Origin: Candidatus Stahliibacteriota bacterium
Lineage (GTDB): Bacteria > Hydrothermota > UBA3072
Direction: 5' to 3'
NCBI GenBank assembly: GCA_030668705.1
Contig: DAOVFB010000003.1
Span: 1-41,594 of the forward strand
DNA length: 41,594 nucleotides
Position numbers and translations under genes: made by a program. Position 1 is the stretch's first letter, and each line of letters opens with the position of its first letter. The notes below the pieces were generated by a model that saw only the letters and a program-made list of their open reading frames with translations, was not told the DNA's origin and searched no databases. This document shows positions 9,140-19,600 of the stretch, piece by piece.

Positions 9140-9813
9140 TAATCGACCTCCAGAATACTTTTGGTTCTTTCAAACACCTCTCTTATCCTGCCTTCTACGC
9201 TGGCAAAGTGGATATCCCGTCTGGCGAGCACTATGAGTCTCAACGAAACTGTTCCAAAAACAAATATGTTCCCACCAGGTAATTCAAAGAACACTACCTT
9301 CAAAACCCCAAGACCTATGTTCTTTGTCGTCCCATCTATTCTATTATAGACTGTAGTGATTATTGCCCCCGTAGAATCATCATCAAGAGGCAAATCGAGT
9401 TCTGCCTGTATTGGTGAACCAATTTCATCAACGAGTATAACGCCCGTGACACCTTCTATTTTTAATATCTTATCCAGCTCCCTTCTCAGGACACCTTTTA
9501 AGGGGATCTCTTCCACTGCTTTCTCTAATCCTTCTTCCTCCCCTATAGAACTGAGTAACTCCTTTATGTTTTGATTCTTCGGATCTATCTTCTCTGCTTC
9601 TCGCAACAAAAGAACTGCCTTCTCTCTATTGCCTTCCTCTGAGTAAATCTTCCCGAGACTAAAATAAGGTTCAGCTATATTCCTATTTTGTTCTATTGCT
9701 GTTTCGAGAAGTCCCTTTGCTTCCTCAATTAAACCATTTTGGACATAGAGATCAGCAAGGGATATAAGGACATCTAACGAACTTGCATCGCTTTGAAGTC
9801 CATCCTGAGTCAT
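9139..9813 (-). CDS. TPR + C-terminal Roadblock/LC7 domain protein
   Basis: 224 aa; N-terminal TPR repeats ('AEPYFSLGKIYSEEGNREKAVLLLREAEKIDPKN'); C-terminal 'LDKILKIEGVTGVILVDEIGSPIQAELDLPLDDDSTGAIITTVYNRI...NIGLGVLKVVFFELPGGNIFVF'. Confidence 0.8.
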   Translation of the reverse strand: MTQDGLQSDASSLDVLISLADLYVQNGLIEEAKGLLETAIEQNRNIAEPYFSLGKIYSEEGNREKAVLLLREAEKIDPKNQNIKELLSSIGEEEGLEKAVEEIPLKGVLRRELDKILKIEGVTGVILVDEIGSPIQAELDLPLDDDSTGAIITTVYNRIDGTTKNIGLGVLKVVFFELPGGNIFVFGTVSLRLIVLARRDIHFASVEGRIREVFERTKSILEVD

Positions 9814-10823
9814 CTGGACACCTCCCGATTAAATATCTTTTTTTGCAACTCCGTAACCAGATCGAGGTTTTCCTTTATTTCTTTCTTTCGTTTTTCCTCT
9901 TTACTTAAAAGGAGACACGAATTCCATTCGGAAATTGCCTCCATAAATTTCCCTGAAGCCAGATAATAATAACCCAACTCATAAATAATCCTCGGGTCAT
10001 CTGAATACCTGCTCTTTAATTCGGAAAGGATCTGGATACCCTTCTCATACTCTCTTCTGTTCCAAACCCCATTAAGTTCCTTCAACTTCATTTCAACCTC
10101 ATCCTCTTCCTTCCTGGCTTCCCTTAAAATATCATCCACTGCTATCCTTTTCTCCGTAATAATTCCCGTCATAATCATCCCATAGAGGGATTTCAGAACA
10201 GCAAATTCATCCCCAATCTCCGCAATAAGATCGGTTATAGTCCGCTTCCCGTCTATTAGAGAAAGAATCCTCCATTCCATTCTATCAAGATTTATCTGCT
10301 CCATCTCTATAATCTCAGAAGAAACTTCAAGAAGTATATCGCGAGAAGGGATTACTTCCTCCATCTTCGACATTTCGTCCATCCTCCTCGCAGCTTCCAG
10401 GATTATGTTCTCTATCTTCATTTCTAATTCTAGGGAATCAGGAACAGAAAAATCACTCTCCTCAAAACTAAAATATCCCGATTTAATCAGGAAAAGGGGA
10501 TAGATTACCTCTTCAACAATCTTTTTAAATAACACTTTAAAGGTATTCCCTGTCATTACCTGTTTCTCTATGATGTAATCTATAAACCCCTCGCCTTTCA
10601 GGGACGAAATTTCCTCCCTGCCTACTAAGTCACGTCTCTGCATCTCCTCCTTTAACCTATCTGCCAGATCAATATAAGCGAGTTTCCCATCCTTAAAATA
10701 AATAGTATAATTCTTCTTACTTTCATAATCAGTTAAGCTAAGTGTGCCTCGTTTATCAGTGAGCGATATCAACTGGAATAATTCAAAAAGTCCCAATTCC
10801 GAAATGGGAGCCTCAATTGGCAT
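9810..10823 (-). CDS. PATAN/DUF4388-like domain protein with winged-helix-like and TPR-like segments
   Basis: 337 aa; N-terminal 'LGLFELFQLISLTDKRGTLSLTDYESKKNYTIYFKDGKLAYIDL' is DUF4388-like; C-terminal TPR-like 'DPRIIYELGYYYLASGKFMEAISEWNSCLLL'. Confidence 0.75.
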   Translation of the reverse strand: MPIEAPISELGLFELFQLISLTDKRGTLSLTDYESKKNYTIYFKDGKLAYIDLADRLKEEMQRRDLVGREEISSLKGEGFIDYIIEKQVMTGNTFKVLFKKIVEEVIYPLFLIKSGYFSFEESDFSVPDSLELEMKIENIILEAARRMDEMSKMEEVIPSRDILLEVSSEIIEMEQINLDRMEWRILSLIDGKRTITDLIAEIGDEFAVLKSLYGMIMTGIITEKRIAVDDILREARKEEDEVEMKLKELNGVWNRREYEKGIQILSELKSRYSDDPRIIYELGYYYLASGKFMEAISEWNSCLLLSKEEKRKKEIKENLDLVTELQKKIFNREVSR

Positions 10824-13462
10824 TATATCTCTCCAGTAAGTTTGCGAAGCCTAAGGAGACTTTCGAGAGCCTCACTTGCCTGAAGCGACACTTCACTGTC
10901 TCCTGCTTTCTTAATTATAGTTTCCCAGAGATTCTCCGCTTTCTTATATTTGCCCGCCCTGAAATAAATAGAAGCAAGAGAATTATACGCTTTAATATTC
11001 TCCCCGTTAAAACTTATCGCCTGCTTCAGGCTCTCCACTGCTTTCCCTATCTTTCCAGTCATGCAATATGCCTTCCCCATCCATAGGGCAATATCACTAT
11101 CCGCCTTGATTACCCCCTTTGAATCATTAGCTGCCTTAATGGCCCCTTTATAATCTTTTAGTTTTAAACGCGTTTTGATTAACAACCTCAGGACATCCTT
11201 ATTTGTTGTATCTAATTTCCTGGCTTTAAGTAAAATACTCTCGGCTTCTTTAAAATTCTTCTTTCCAATTTTTAATTTTGCAAGTAATAAATAAGCATCT
11301 CCGGAAGGAGAGATAGAGAGACTCCTCTTAATATACGCTAAGACCTTCACTCTATTTCTTAAGGGTAGATAGAGAGAGCCAATCTCCCGCAGGATATCTG
11401 CATTGTTTTTCCAATCTGGAAAGCCCTTTAATATCCGAATAGCCTTTCCATATTCCTTTTTATGTTTAGAATAACGAGCTGAAACAAAATAAGGGAAGGG
11501 GTCTTTAACGTTCCTATCCCTTAAGATTTTGGCCATAGCATTAGCCTGCCCCCATTCACCATTTTGCACATAAACTGAAGCTAAAATCCTAACGGCTTCC
11601 TCATTATCGGGTATTAATGCGAAAAGTACGTCCTTTACTTCACCCAATAGTCCTTTATCCTTATATATCTTACCAAGAAGTATTAGTACTCGGGAATTCT
11701 CTGGTTCATGCTGCCTCACTTCATTTAAAACCTTTAGTGCTTCATCAAGTTTATTTTCCGCAAAGAGATGTTCTGCTTTCTCAATGTTCTCTTCCACATC
11801 GAAGGTTAAAATCTTCTCCTCTATCGCTCCAAATAGATTCTCAAATATTTCTTCTTCTCCTGCTTCTTCACCAACCACACCTCCCATTTCCATTTCCTCA
11901 GTTAATTCTCTGGCAACCAGAAGATCCAGCCTATCAGAATAGATATCCAATCCCAACTTAAATCTATTGCTGGTATAAAAAGGATTTATCTCCATTGCCT
12001 TTTTTGTTGCTTCCAATGCCCTATCATACTTACCAATACGAGAAAAAGCGAAACCGAGATTATAATATGCCTCTGCAAAACCATCATCCCTATCTACTGC
12101 CTGTTGAAATTGATGAATGGCTGATTCAAATCTCTCAGTACTCAAATAAACAGAACCAAGATAATTGTACGGCAATGGGTATTCCTCTTTTAACTGTATC
12201 ACTTTCTTAAATAACCTCTCTGCCTTATCAAAATCTCCCCTGCTCATATGAATCAAACCAATATTCAGATAGGGGTCGGGATAATCTGGATTGAGTTTAT
12301 TTGCCTTCTTAAAACACTCAAAAGCCTTTCCTGGGTTTCTTAAATGATAACTCACCACTCCAAGATTATTCCAGGAAACTGCATAATTCCTGTCTTCGGA
12401 AATAGCTCGCTCATACCATGATACTGCCTCAGTAAGTCTCCCAAGCCTGTGACAGGCAATGCCTAGATTATTAGCTACTTTCGGCGAGTCAGGATTATCC
12501 TTAAGGGCTTCAGAGTATACTGAAATAGCATCTTCATTCTTGCCCAGAAATAAAAGTACTTCTCCTATCTGTTCCTTTATGAGTGGATTGCCGGGGTCTA
12601 CCTCCTTTGCTCTTCGCAGTTCCCTGAGCGCTTCTTCAAACATTCCTTTGTTCTTATAGGTGAGCCCTATTACATAATAACCGAAGAACGGTTGGTCTTT
12701 CACCATACTCTTCGAAATCGAAAGAAAATCTTCGTATCCCTTCTGCCTGTATATTCCTAATCCAAGATTCGGTTCTGTCTTCCCGTATCTTGGATTCAAC
12801 TGGACCGCCTTATTCGCCGCCTCCTTTGCTTTATCAAATCTGCCCTCCTCGCCATATGCAAAGGAAAGCAAATAATAGGTCTCTGCATCTTTAGGGTCAA
12901 GTTTGATGGCTTTCTTTAATTCATTTATTGCGTGGGGGAAAACACCCAGATTATAATAAACCTCCCCTAAATACTTATGGGCCGAACTTAAGTCACCGCG
13001 TATACGTATAGCTTTCTTAAAGGCTTCAATGGCAGGTTCATAAAAACCTATGGACTTACAGGAAATACCCATCTCTATTAGTGCATCCTTATCAGTGGGA
13101 TTGTGCCGGAGATACTTATTATAATGTTTTAGTGCATCATAGTAATCTCCAGTACTCTTATATGCTCTGGCTAATTTCAATCTTGCTTCTGCACCATTTG
13201 GCGCCTTCGCTACCTCCTTTTTCAATCTTTCAACATCTTCATCGTAATACCCTGTTGTCCTGTATATATAATCAAGATTATTCTTTGCAAGTGTAAAATG
13301 GGGCTCTATCTCAAGAGCTCTTTTCAACTCCTCAACTGCATCCTTTATCAAACTCTTGTTATAGTAAACAATAGCAAGATTATTATGAGCCCCTGGATCA
13401 TCAGGGTCTATTTTTTGGGCAAAAAGTTTTAAAATATTCTTTTCCTGATTAGATATTTCCAA
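10823..13462 (-). CDS. Large tetratricopeptide-repeat protein
   Basis: 879 aa with many TPRs, e.g. 'AVSWNNLGVVSYHLRNPGKAFECFKKANKLNPDYPDPYLNIGLIHMSRGDFDKAERLFKKVIQL'; no signal peptide evident. Confidence 0.92.
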   Translation of the reverse strand: MEISNQEKNILKLFAQKIDPDDPGAHNNLAIVYYNKSLIKDAVEELKRALEIEPHFTLAKNNLDYIYRTTGYYDEDVERLKKEVAKAPNGAEARLKLARAYKSTGDYYDALKHYNKYLRHNPTDKDALIEMGISCKSIGFYEPAIEAFKKAIRIRGDLSSAHKYLGEVYYNLGVFPHAINELKKAIKLDPKDAETYYLLSFAYGEEGRFDKAKEAANKAVQLNPRYGKTEPNLGLGIYRQKGYEDFLSISKSMVKDQPFFGYYVIGLTYKNKGMFEEALRELRRAKEVDPGNPLIKEQIGEVLLFLGKNEDAISVYSEALKDNPDSPKVANNLGIACHRLGRLTEAVSWYERAISEDRNYAVSWNNLGVVSYHLRNPGKAFECFKKANKLNPDYPDPYLNIGLIHMSRGDFDKAERLFKKVIQLKEEYPLPYNYLGSVYLSTERFESAIHQFQQAVDRDDGFAEAYYNLGFAFSRIGKYDRALEATKKAMEINPFYTSNRFKLGLDIYSDRLDLLVARELTEEMEMGGVVGEEAGEEEIFENLFGAIEEKILTFDVEENIEKAEHLFAENKLDEALKVLNEVRQHEPENSRVLILLGKIYKDKGLLGEVKDVLFALIPDNEEAVRILASVYVQNGEWGQANAMAKILRDRNVKDPFPYFVSARYSKHKKEYGKAIRILKGFPDWKNNADILREIGSLYLPLRNRVKVLAYIKRSLSISPSGDAYLLLAKLKIGKKNFKEAESILLKARKLDTTNKDVLRLLIKTRLKLKDYKGAIKAANDSKGVIKADSDIALWMGKAYCMTGKIGKAVESLKQAISFNGENIKAYNSLASIYFRAGKYKKAENLWETIIKKAGDSEVSLQASEALESLLRLRKLTGEI

Positions 13463-13463
13463 T

Positions 13464-14114
13464 TTATAAAAGATCCATTGCTTTTAACATGGTAGCTAAC
13501 CCATCAGTATCAGGTATGAGCAGTAGATAGGCATCTAATTCTTTCCTTGGTTCCTTGAAATGGAAAATAGTCTTAACACAGAATACATATTCTTCTTCTC
13601 CCGAGAACTCCAGATAGGCACTGGATATAATCGCTCTAAAATCATCTCTAACAATAAAGGGAACTGAAGGTAGGAGCATTAGACCAAGAAATTCAGAAAT
13701 TGCACTGAGATACGAACTGCACAATATATTGGCTACCTCTTGAATGGATGAAATCCCCATCTCGCTGATCTCTCTATCCCCCTCTATTTCTTCGTTTAAC
13801 AATATATGAATTAATGTCTTTGCATCTTTATCACTCATCACTATCAAATTCCTCCCCGTAACATCTCCAAAGAACTTGGTAAGAGCAGCCACAGTAATAC
13901 CAACGTTCCTCCCAAGAAGTTCAGGGGTCTTTTCGATAGGCATAACCTCTATCCTTGGTACCTCCACACCTACCTCTTTCCCTAACATCTGAGTCAGTGC
14001 CGTTGCTGCGTGTCCCCCGCCGATATTAGCAGACTCCTTTATTCCGTCCAATTGTAATTCCTTAAGCTCCTTTATTTTCATATCTCCTCCTATATCTGAA
14101 GCTTGGCAAATCAA
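13464..14114 (-). CDS. cheC: CheC-family CheY-P phosphatase
   Basis: 216 aa; two ExxN sites, 'DGIKESANIGGGHAATALTQML' and 'GISSIQEVANILCSSYLSAISEFLG'; likely start at internal ATG ~14081 (MKIKELKELQ), still overlapping the end of cheA. Confidence 0.88.
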   Translation of the reverse strand: MICQASDIGGDMKIKELKELQLDGIKESANIGGGHAATALTQMLGKEVGVEVPRIEVMPIEKTPELLGRNVGITVAALTKFFGDVTGRNLIVMSDKDAKTLIHILLNEEIEGDREISEMGISSIQEVANILCSSYLSAISEFLGLMLLPSVPFIVRDDFRAIISSAYLEFSGEEEYVFCVKTIFHFKEPRKELDAYLLLIPDTDGLATMLKAMDLL

Positions 14115-15867
14115 GTATCAGACAGGGTTTCCCATCTCCAATTATCGTAATTCCTGTATACTCCTTTATTGTATTAAGTGGAAGTGGTAAAGGTTTAACA
14201 ACAGCGTCAGAGCTTCCTTTAAAATTATCAACTATTAGAGCAAATCTTTCATTCTCTATCTCTACAATAACACAAGGAAGAATGGCCTTACTCTTTTTAT
14301 CATTGGAATAGTCTTTCATAATATCAGAAAAACGGTAAACCGGTAAGATTTCCCTTCGGAGTAACATGATCTCCTTACCCATTAGTTGAGAGATTGTCAC
14401 CTCGGGAATCATTATAGTCTCATCAACAAACGTCATTGGAAGTGCAAAAAGTTGCCCTTTTGATTCAATGAGATAAACCCTTATAATGGACATTGAAAGA
14501 GGCATTTTCATTGAGATGGTTGTTCCCTTATTTTTCTCTGTTTTAATATTTACGCTACCACCCACTGATCTCACAATATCATTCACTACATCAAGACCAA
14601 CCCCACGACCGGAAACTTCGCTTACCGTATTAAGAGTTGTAAAGCCGGGAAGGAAAAGAAGTCTCAGCAGCTCCTTTTTTGTAAGAGTATCTACCTCCCC
14701 CTCTCTCACCCAGCCTTTCTCAAGCGCAGTTAAGAGCACCTCCTTTTCATCTATACCTTTACCATCATCACTTATTTCTATTAGGATATCTCCTTTAGCC
14801 CTCTTTGCAGAGACTGTTATCCTCCCCGTAGCGACTTTACCCGCATTTTCTCGCACTAAAGGGGGTTCAATACCGTGACTAACAGCATTTCGTATTAGAT
14901 GTATTAATGGATCACTGATACCTTCAAGAAGGGAACGGTCGACCTCTATATCAGAACCATAAATATCAAGGGATACTTCTCTACCAAGTTCTTTACTCAA
15001 ATCTCTTACGTAACGAGGAAATTTATTAAAAATTAAAGAAAGAGGAACTAATCTTATCCTTGTAACAATATTCTGCAACTCTTTTAAAGAGCTATTGTGT
15101 GCTTCTAGAATTCTTTTATTTTGCTCCTCCTCTATATCCTTTAATAAAACCGACAATTGCGATGAAGAAACAACTAATTCTCCAACCACATTCTGCAGAT
15201 AATCCAAAAGCTCTACATTGACACGAATACCACCAACTCCGCCCTTAGAAACCCTTTTCTCTTTTTCTTCTCCTTCGATTCTGATCTCTTCTATCCCATC
15301 CATAGTTGATAGCATTTCCCTGACCCCTTCCGCGTCAGCACACCTGACCCAGAATGTATCCCCCATTTCTCCAGCTTTGATTTCCTCAAAGGAAGGCTTT
15401 ATCTCCTCAATTTCTTCCCTTTCCTCTATTCTTTTAATTATTACCGCTGCTCTGGCGCCAGGTAATTCTATATCTTTTTTGAGTGTTATCTTTATAAAGA
15501 GTAGATTCCCCTGTTGTATTCTTTTCCCTAAACCTTCTCTATCCTCTTCTCCGATCTTACCTACCAGGTATTCTAATCTATCTATCTCTTCAAACATTCT
15601 GTCAATTATCCTCTTATCCACTCCTTTACCGTATTTTTTTATCTCCTCAAGACGTTCCTCAAGATCATGGGAAATACTCTCAATCTCTTTATACCCTAAT
15701 GAAGCTGCCATACCTTTTAGAGTATGGAATATTCTAAAGGCTTCAGTAATAATTTCATCGTTCGTGGGATCTTTCTCCATTTTTACTACTATCTCTTCCA
15801 GGCGATCCAGATATTCCCCTGCTTCTTCTTTGAAGAGCTTTATATATTGACTTCTATCTCCATTCAT
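14062..15867 (-). CDS. cheA: Chemotaxis histidine kinase CheA
   Basis: 601 aa; HPt 'AFRIFHTLKGMAASLGY' (His48), HATPase 'DPLIHLIRNAVSHGIEPP', 'ISDDGKGID', 'EVSGRGVGLDVV', C-terminal CheW-like domain. Confidence 0.97.
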   Translation of the reverse strand: MNGDRSQYIKLFKEEAGEYLDRLEEIVVKMEKDPTNDEIITEAFRIFHTLKGMAASLGYKEIESISHDLEERLEEIKKYGKGVDKRIIDRMFEEIDRLEYLVGKIGEEDREGLGKRIQQGNLLFIKITLKKDIELPGARAAVIIKRIEEREEIEEIKPSFEEIKAGEMGDTFWVRCADAEGVREMLSTMDGIEEIRIEGEEKEKRVSKGGVGGIRVNVELLDYLQNVVGELVVSSSQLSVLLKDIEEEQNKRILEAHNSSLKELQNIVTRIRLVPLSLIFNKFPRYVRDLSKELGREVSLDIYGSDIEVDRSLLEGISDPLIHLIRNAVSHGIEPPLVRENAGKVATGRITVSAKRAKGDILIEISDDGKGIDEKEVLLTALEKGWVREGEVDTLTKKELLRLLFLPGFTTLNTVSEVSGRGVGLDVVNDIVRSVGGSVNIKTEKNKGTTISMKMPLSMSIIRVYLIESKGQLFALPMTFVDETIMIPEVTISQLMGKEIMLLRREILPVYRFSDIMKDYSNDKKSKAILPCVIVEIENERFALIVDNFKGSSDAVVKPLPLPLNTIKEYTGITIIGDGKPCLILDLPSFRYRRRYENKGA

Positions 15868-16232
15868 TATAATTTTAAGACCCTTTGAACCGCCTCAAGC
15901 ACCCGTGAGGGTTGGAATGGCTTCACCACATAATCTTTTGCACCCGCTTGAATTGCCTCGACTACCAGACTCTGGTGTCCCATCGCACTAACCATTACGA
16001 TCTTTGCATCTCTATCTTTTTCCATTATTTCTTTTACGGCATCAATTCCGCTCATATCAGGCATTATGATATCCATGGTTACAAGGTCAGGCTTATGTTC
16101 TAAATACTTCTCTACAGACATGGCTCCATTCTCAGCTTCAGAACAGATTTCGTAACCACCTTTTTTTAAAATATCCCCTAACATTTTCCTCATAAATATT
16201 GCATCATCTACTATTAAAACTCTTGCACCCAT
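15867..16232 (-). CDS. cheY: CheY-like single-domain response regulator
   Basis: 121 aa; 'RVLIVDDAIFMRKML', 'PDLVTMDIIMPDMSGIDAV', 'VSAMG', 'GAKDYVVKPF'. Confidence 0.96.
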   Translation of the reverse strand: MGARVLIVDDAIFMRKMLGDILKKGGYEICSEAENGAMSVEKYLEHKPDLVTMDIIMPDMSGIDAVKEIMEKDRDAKIVMVSAMGHQSLVVEAIQAGAKDYVVKPFQPSRVLEAVQRVLKL

Positions 16233-16246
16233 AAAACCTCCTTACA

Positions 16247-16651
16247 TCAAATTAACTCATCTACATCAATTATTATATATTTATCCTCTTCAATTTGAAC
16301 AATCCCTTTTATATACTTAGACTCTATCTTCTCCTCAAGGCTGGAAGGCACATCTTTCAACGCATCGGGTAAAAACTCATGAATAGTTAGAATTCTATCC
16401 GGTCTAAGGCCTACTAATGAATCTTTTATATTGCAGAGAATAATGTCAGGAGATGTTGCTCTCCCCTTAAAACCTACTTTCTTTTTAAGGTCAAAGATTG
16501 AGACAGTATCACCACGAAGGTTCATAACCCCTTCAATATATTCGGGAGTTAATGGGACGGGAGTAATTCTTACCCCCTCAACTATTTCTTTTACCTTCGA
16601 AAGATTCACACCAAAGAGCTTATCGTCAATTGTAAAGCTTAATATTTCCAA
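16247..16651 (-). CDS. cheW: CheW adaptor
   Basis: 134 aa; 'LSFTIDDKLFGVNLSKVKEIVEGVRITPVPLTPEYIEGVMNLRGDTVSIFDLKKKVG'. Confidence 0.95.
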   Translation of the reverse strand: MEILSFTIDDKLFGVNLSKVKEIVEGVRITPVPLTPEYIEGVMNLRGDTVSIFDLKKKVGFKGRATSPDIILCNIKDSLVGLRPDRILTIHEFLPDALKDVPSSLEEKIESKYIKGIVQIEEDKYIIIDVDELI

Positions 16652-16652
16652 T

Positions 16653-19600
16653 TTATTCTACCCCCATCCATTCAAAATGTGGATGATTCAATGGGTCAGG
16701 TTTAAATCCGTATACTCCTGGTCGAACGAGTGTAAAGCTAGTGTAATGAAGGAGAAACACAAAGGGCGCATCCTCCACTATCACACGCTCTGTCTTCCTG
16801 TAGATTTCCTCTCTCTTGACAGGATTTATCTCTCTAAGCCCTCCTTCTATAAGAGAATCAACCTCTTTGTTAGAATAGAAGGTCGAGTTCCCACTTGCTC
16901 CTTTTGAAGACGAGTGAAAGAGGGGAAAGAGAAAATTGTTTGGATCCCCTGTGTCGGCACCCCATCCAAGCAAGAAAAGCTGGGTCTCTCCGTTATGTGC
17001 TTTCTTTAGAAATTCACCCCAGGGATATTCCTCTATTTCTATTTGGACCCCTATGTTTGCAAATGACTTTTTAAGAAACTCCGCTCTCTTAAGGTTAATT
17101 GGGGAATCTTGTATAGTTAACTTATATACATCTGGTAGCCCATTTTGATAACCGGCTTCTTTCAAGAGGTCCCTTGCGGTGTGGGGATTATATCCATAAC
17201 CTCTAAGATTGGGATTATACACAGAAAGACTCGGGGGAAAAACTCCTCGAGACACTGTACCCAACCCCGAAGCAGTCTCCTTTATAAACACCTCTTTATT
17301 AACAGCATAATTAAGAGCCTGCCTTACCCTTCTATCGCTAAATGGTAAATCAGTTCTGTTAAAATTGAACCCCATATAGTTAACATTAAGATAATCGGAA
17401 GCGATGAGTTTATCCAGAAGGTCTGGATCCTCTCTTATTTTTGGGACATCTTCCGAAGAAACCTCAGTCACATCAACAAGATTCTCCTTAAAAGCTATAA
17501 GGCCACTATCAGCCTTTTTGTAGATTAGTCGGGAGGGATAGGGTGGTCCGAGCACATAATCTGTATGGGCCTCAAGAGTTATGTGACTTCCTTTTTCCCA
17601 CTCAACAAATTTGAAGGGACCTATACCTTTAGGTATCCTATTGGTGTCTTCTTTATAACTTTTCGATATGATAGACCCCGCAGTCGTTGCGAGATTCGAA
17701 ATCAAGGGCATAAACGGGGTTTTTAGTCTGATTATTATTGTATGAGGACTACCTACTCTTATACTATCAATTGGATCGAAAATGAATTTTTTTGGGCCTT
17801 CTTTTATCCTTTCAAGGGAGTATTTAATATCCTCGGCGTCAATCTTCTCACCGTTATGAGTCACCACATCATTCCTGATTGTAAAACGCCACTCTAAGGC
17901 ATCTTCAGATAATTCCCAATCCGAAACGATTAATGGATATACCTCTGCTCTGAAACTGAAATTAAAGAGACCACGATGTATGGAGGATGCCACTTTATTG
18001 GAATCAGCATCTCCAATCTTTACAGGGTCAAGGTTCAAAGGTTCCCTTGGAAGATACACTCTTAGTTCCTTGCCTTTATCCTTGCTAAGTATGTTAGGGG
18101 ACTGAATATCTCTCCAGGCGCCCATCATAATATTGTCCCCAATCTTCTTTTCTTTAGCCATTCTTTCTTCGATATCCCTTATTACTTCAATATTCTTATT
18201 CCCTGCAACAGTTATCAATTCAAATGAATCGGTTATTCCTGCCACAATATCCTTTTGCTTGTTAATAGATGGCTTAATGCTCGTTACTATTTCTGTGAGA
18301 TATTTTATCTGCTCTTCATTCCCCTCAAATGCATTTTCACATTCAAAAACCATATCTCTGAGACGATTAATTATTTCCATCAATTTTTGCACCATCATGT
18401 CCAACTTTTCTATTTCTTCCCTAACAGGATTAAAAAAGTCCCATAATCCTTTTGCTATCTCCGAATAATCATTTGAAAGAGATTGCATCTCTCCTACTAT
18501 CGCATCGAGTCCACTTAAATCACCGGATATTCTTGATGCTTCTATTTTCCCATACAGCGAGACTACCCTTGCCCTATCACAGAGGTCGTCTATCTCTTCT
18601 GCCAACCTACCAAGCCTAACCGAAACCATGTTAAGACTCTCCTGAATCTTCCCCACCTCTTTTATTTCCTCTATCTCTTTATCTATGAAGGATTTTATTT
18701 TGTTAATGCTATCTATCGACTGCCTTGCTTTTTCTAATGTTGAGGGAATAATTTCTTCTATCTTCTTCATACCTTCCCCAACCTTAGCCAGCATTTCTTG
18801 TATATCCTGTAATTCACTTAGGTCTAAACTTTCTGTAATTTGCCCTTCCTTTAAATTCTCTAAATCAGCAAGGCTATCTTCACTCAAGCTAAACATGACA
18901 TTCAGAGTTGAATCCAATTGAGGGATATTCCTTATAATATCAGGAGAGCTGAAGTCTCTCAAGTCCTGATGTAGATTGGAGTGATGCTCAATAATCTCAC
19001 CAATAGAATCTTTCTGGTCTTGCATAAGATTAATCTTCCCAGCCTTCAATATAAAATTTCTGGACAGTGATAGCAAGGAGTTGGCAATAACATCTATGTT
19101 CTGTCTTTTTGTATTTATCCTTTCGAGTAGTTCAATGAATTGGTCTATTGTCTCTATTATAAGAGAATTTTTACCCTTTAAATCATTAGAACTGAACTCC
19201 AGTTGCTCCTTAAATTCCTCAAAACTGGAAAGAGTATCCTCTATGGTCTTAAAATTATCCACTATTTTCTTCGACTCTTCTCCCAGTATTTCAAGGGATT
19301 CTACCATTGCATCTACCATCTTCAGGGATTGTCCTGTAAGATTTCCAAGCTCTCCAGCCACAACCTCAAAACCCCTGCCTGAACTTCCTGCCTGATAAGA
19401 TTTAATCTCGGCATTCCTTGCGGTATTGGAAGATGCCTGGTTGAGCTCAAGGAGTTTTTTGACAATAGAATTAATTTCTTCTCTCTTTCCCGTTAATCTA
19501 TCGAGCCTCTGGCTTAAGTTGTCTGTAATTTGAAAAAAGACTCTGATTTTTTCTAAAATTTCATTAGAAAAACTAAGGCCAAGGGAGAGCAATTCGTCAC

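Noticed and set aside
15218-15850. 210-aa plus-strand ORF opposite cheA
   Set aside because: Low-complexity Ser/Ile/Pro-rich shadow ORF on the opposite strand of a clear CheA gene.
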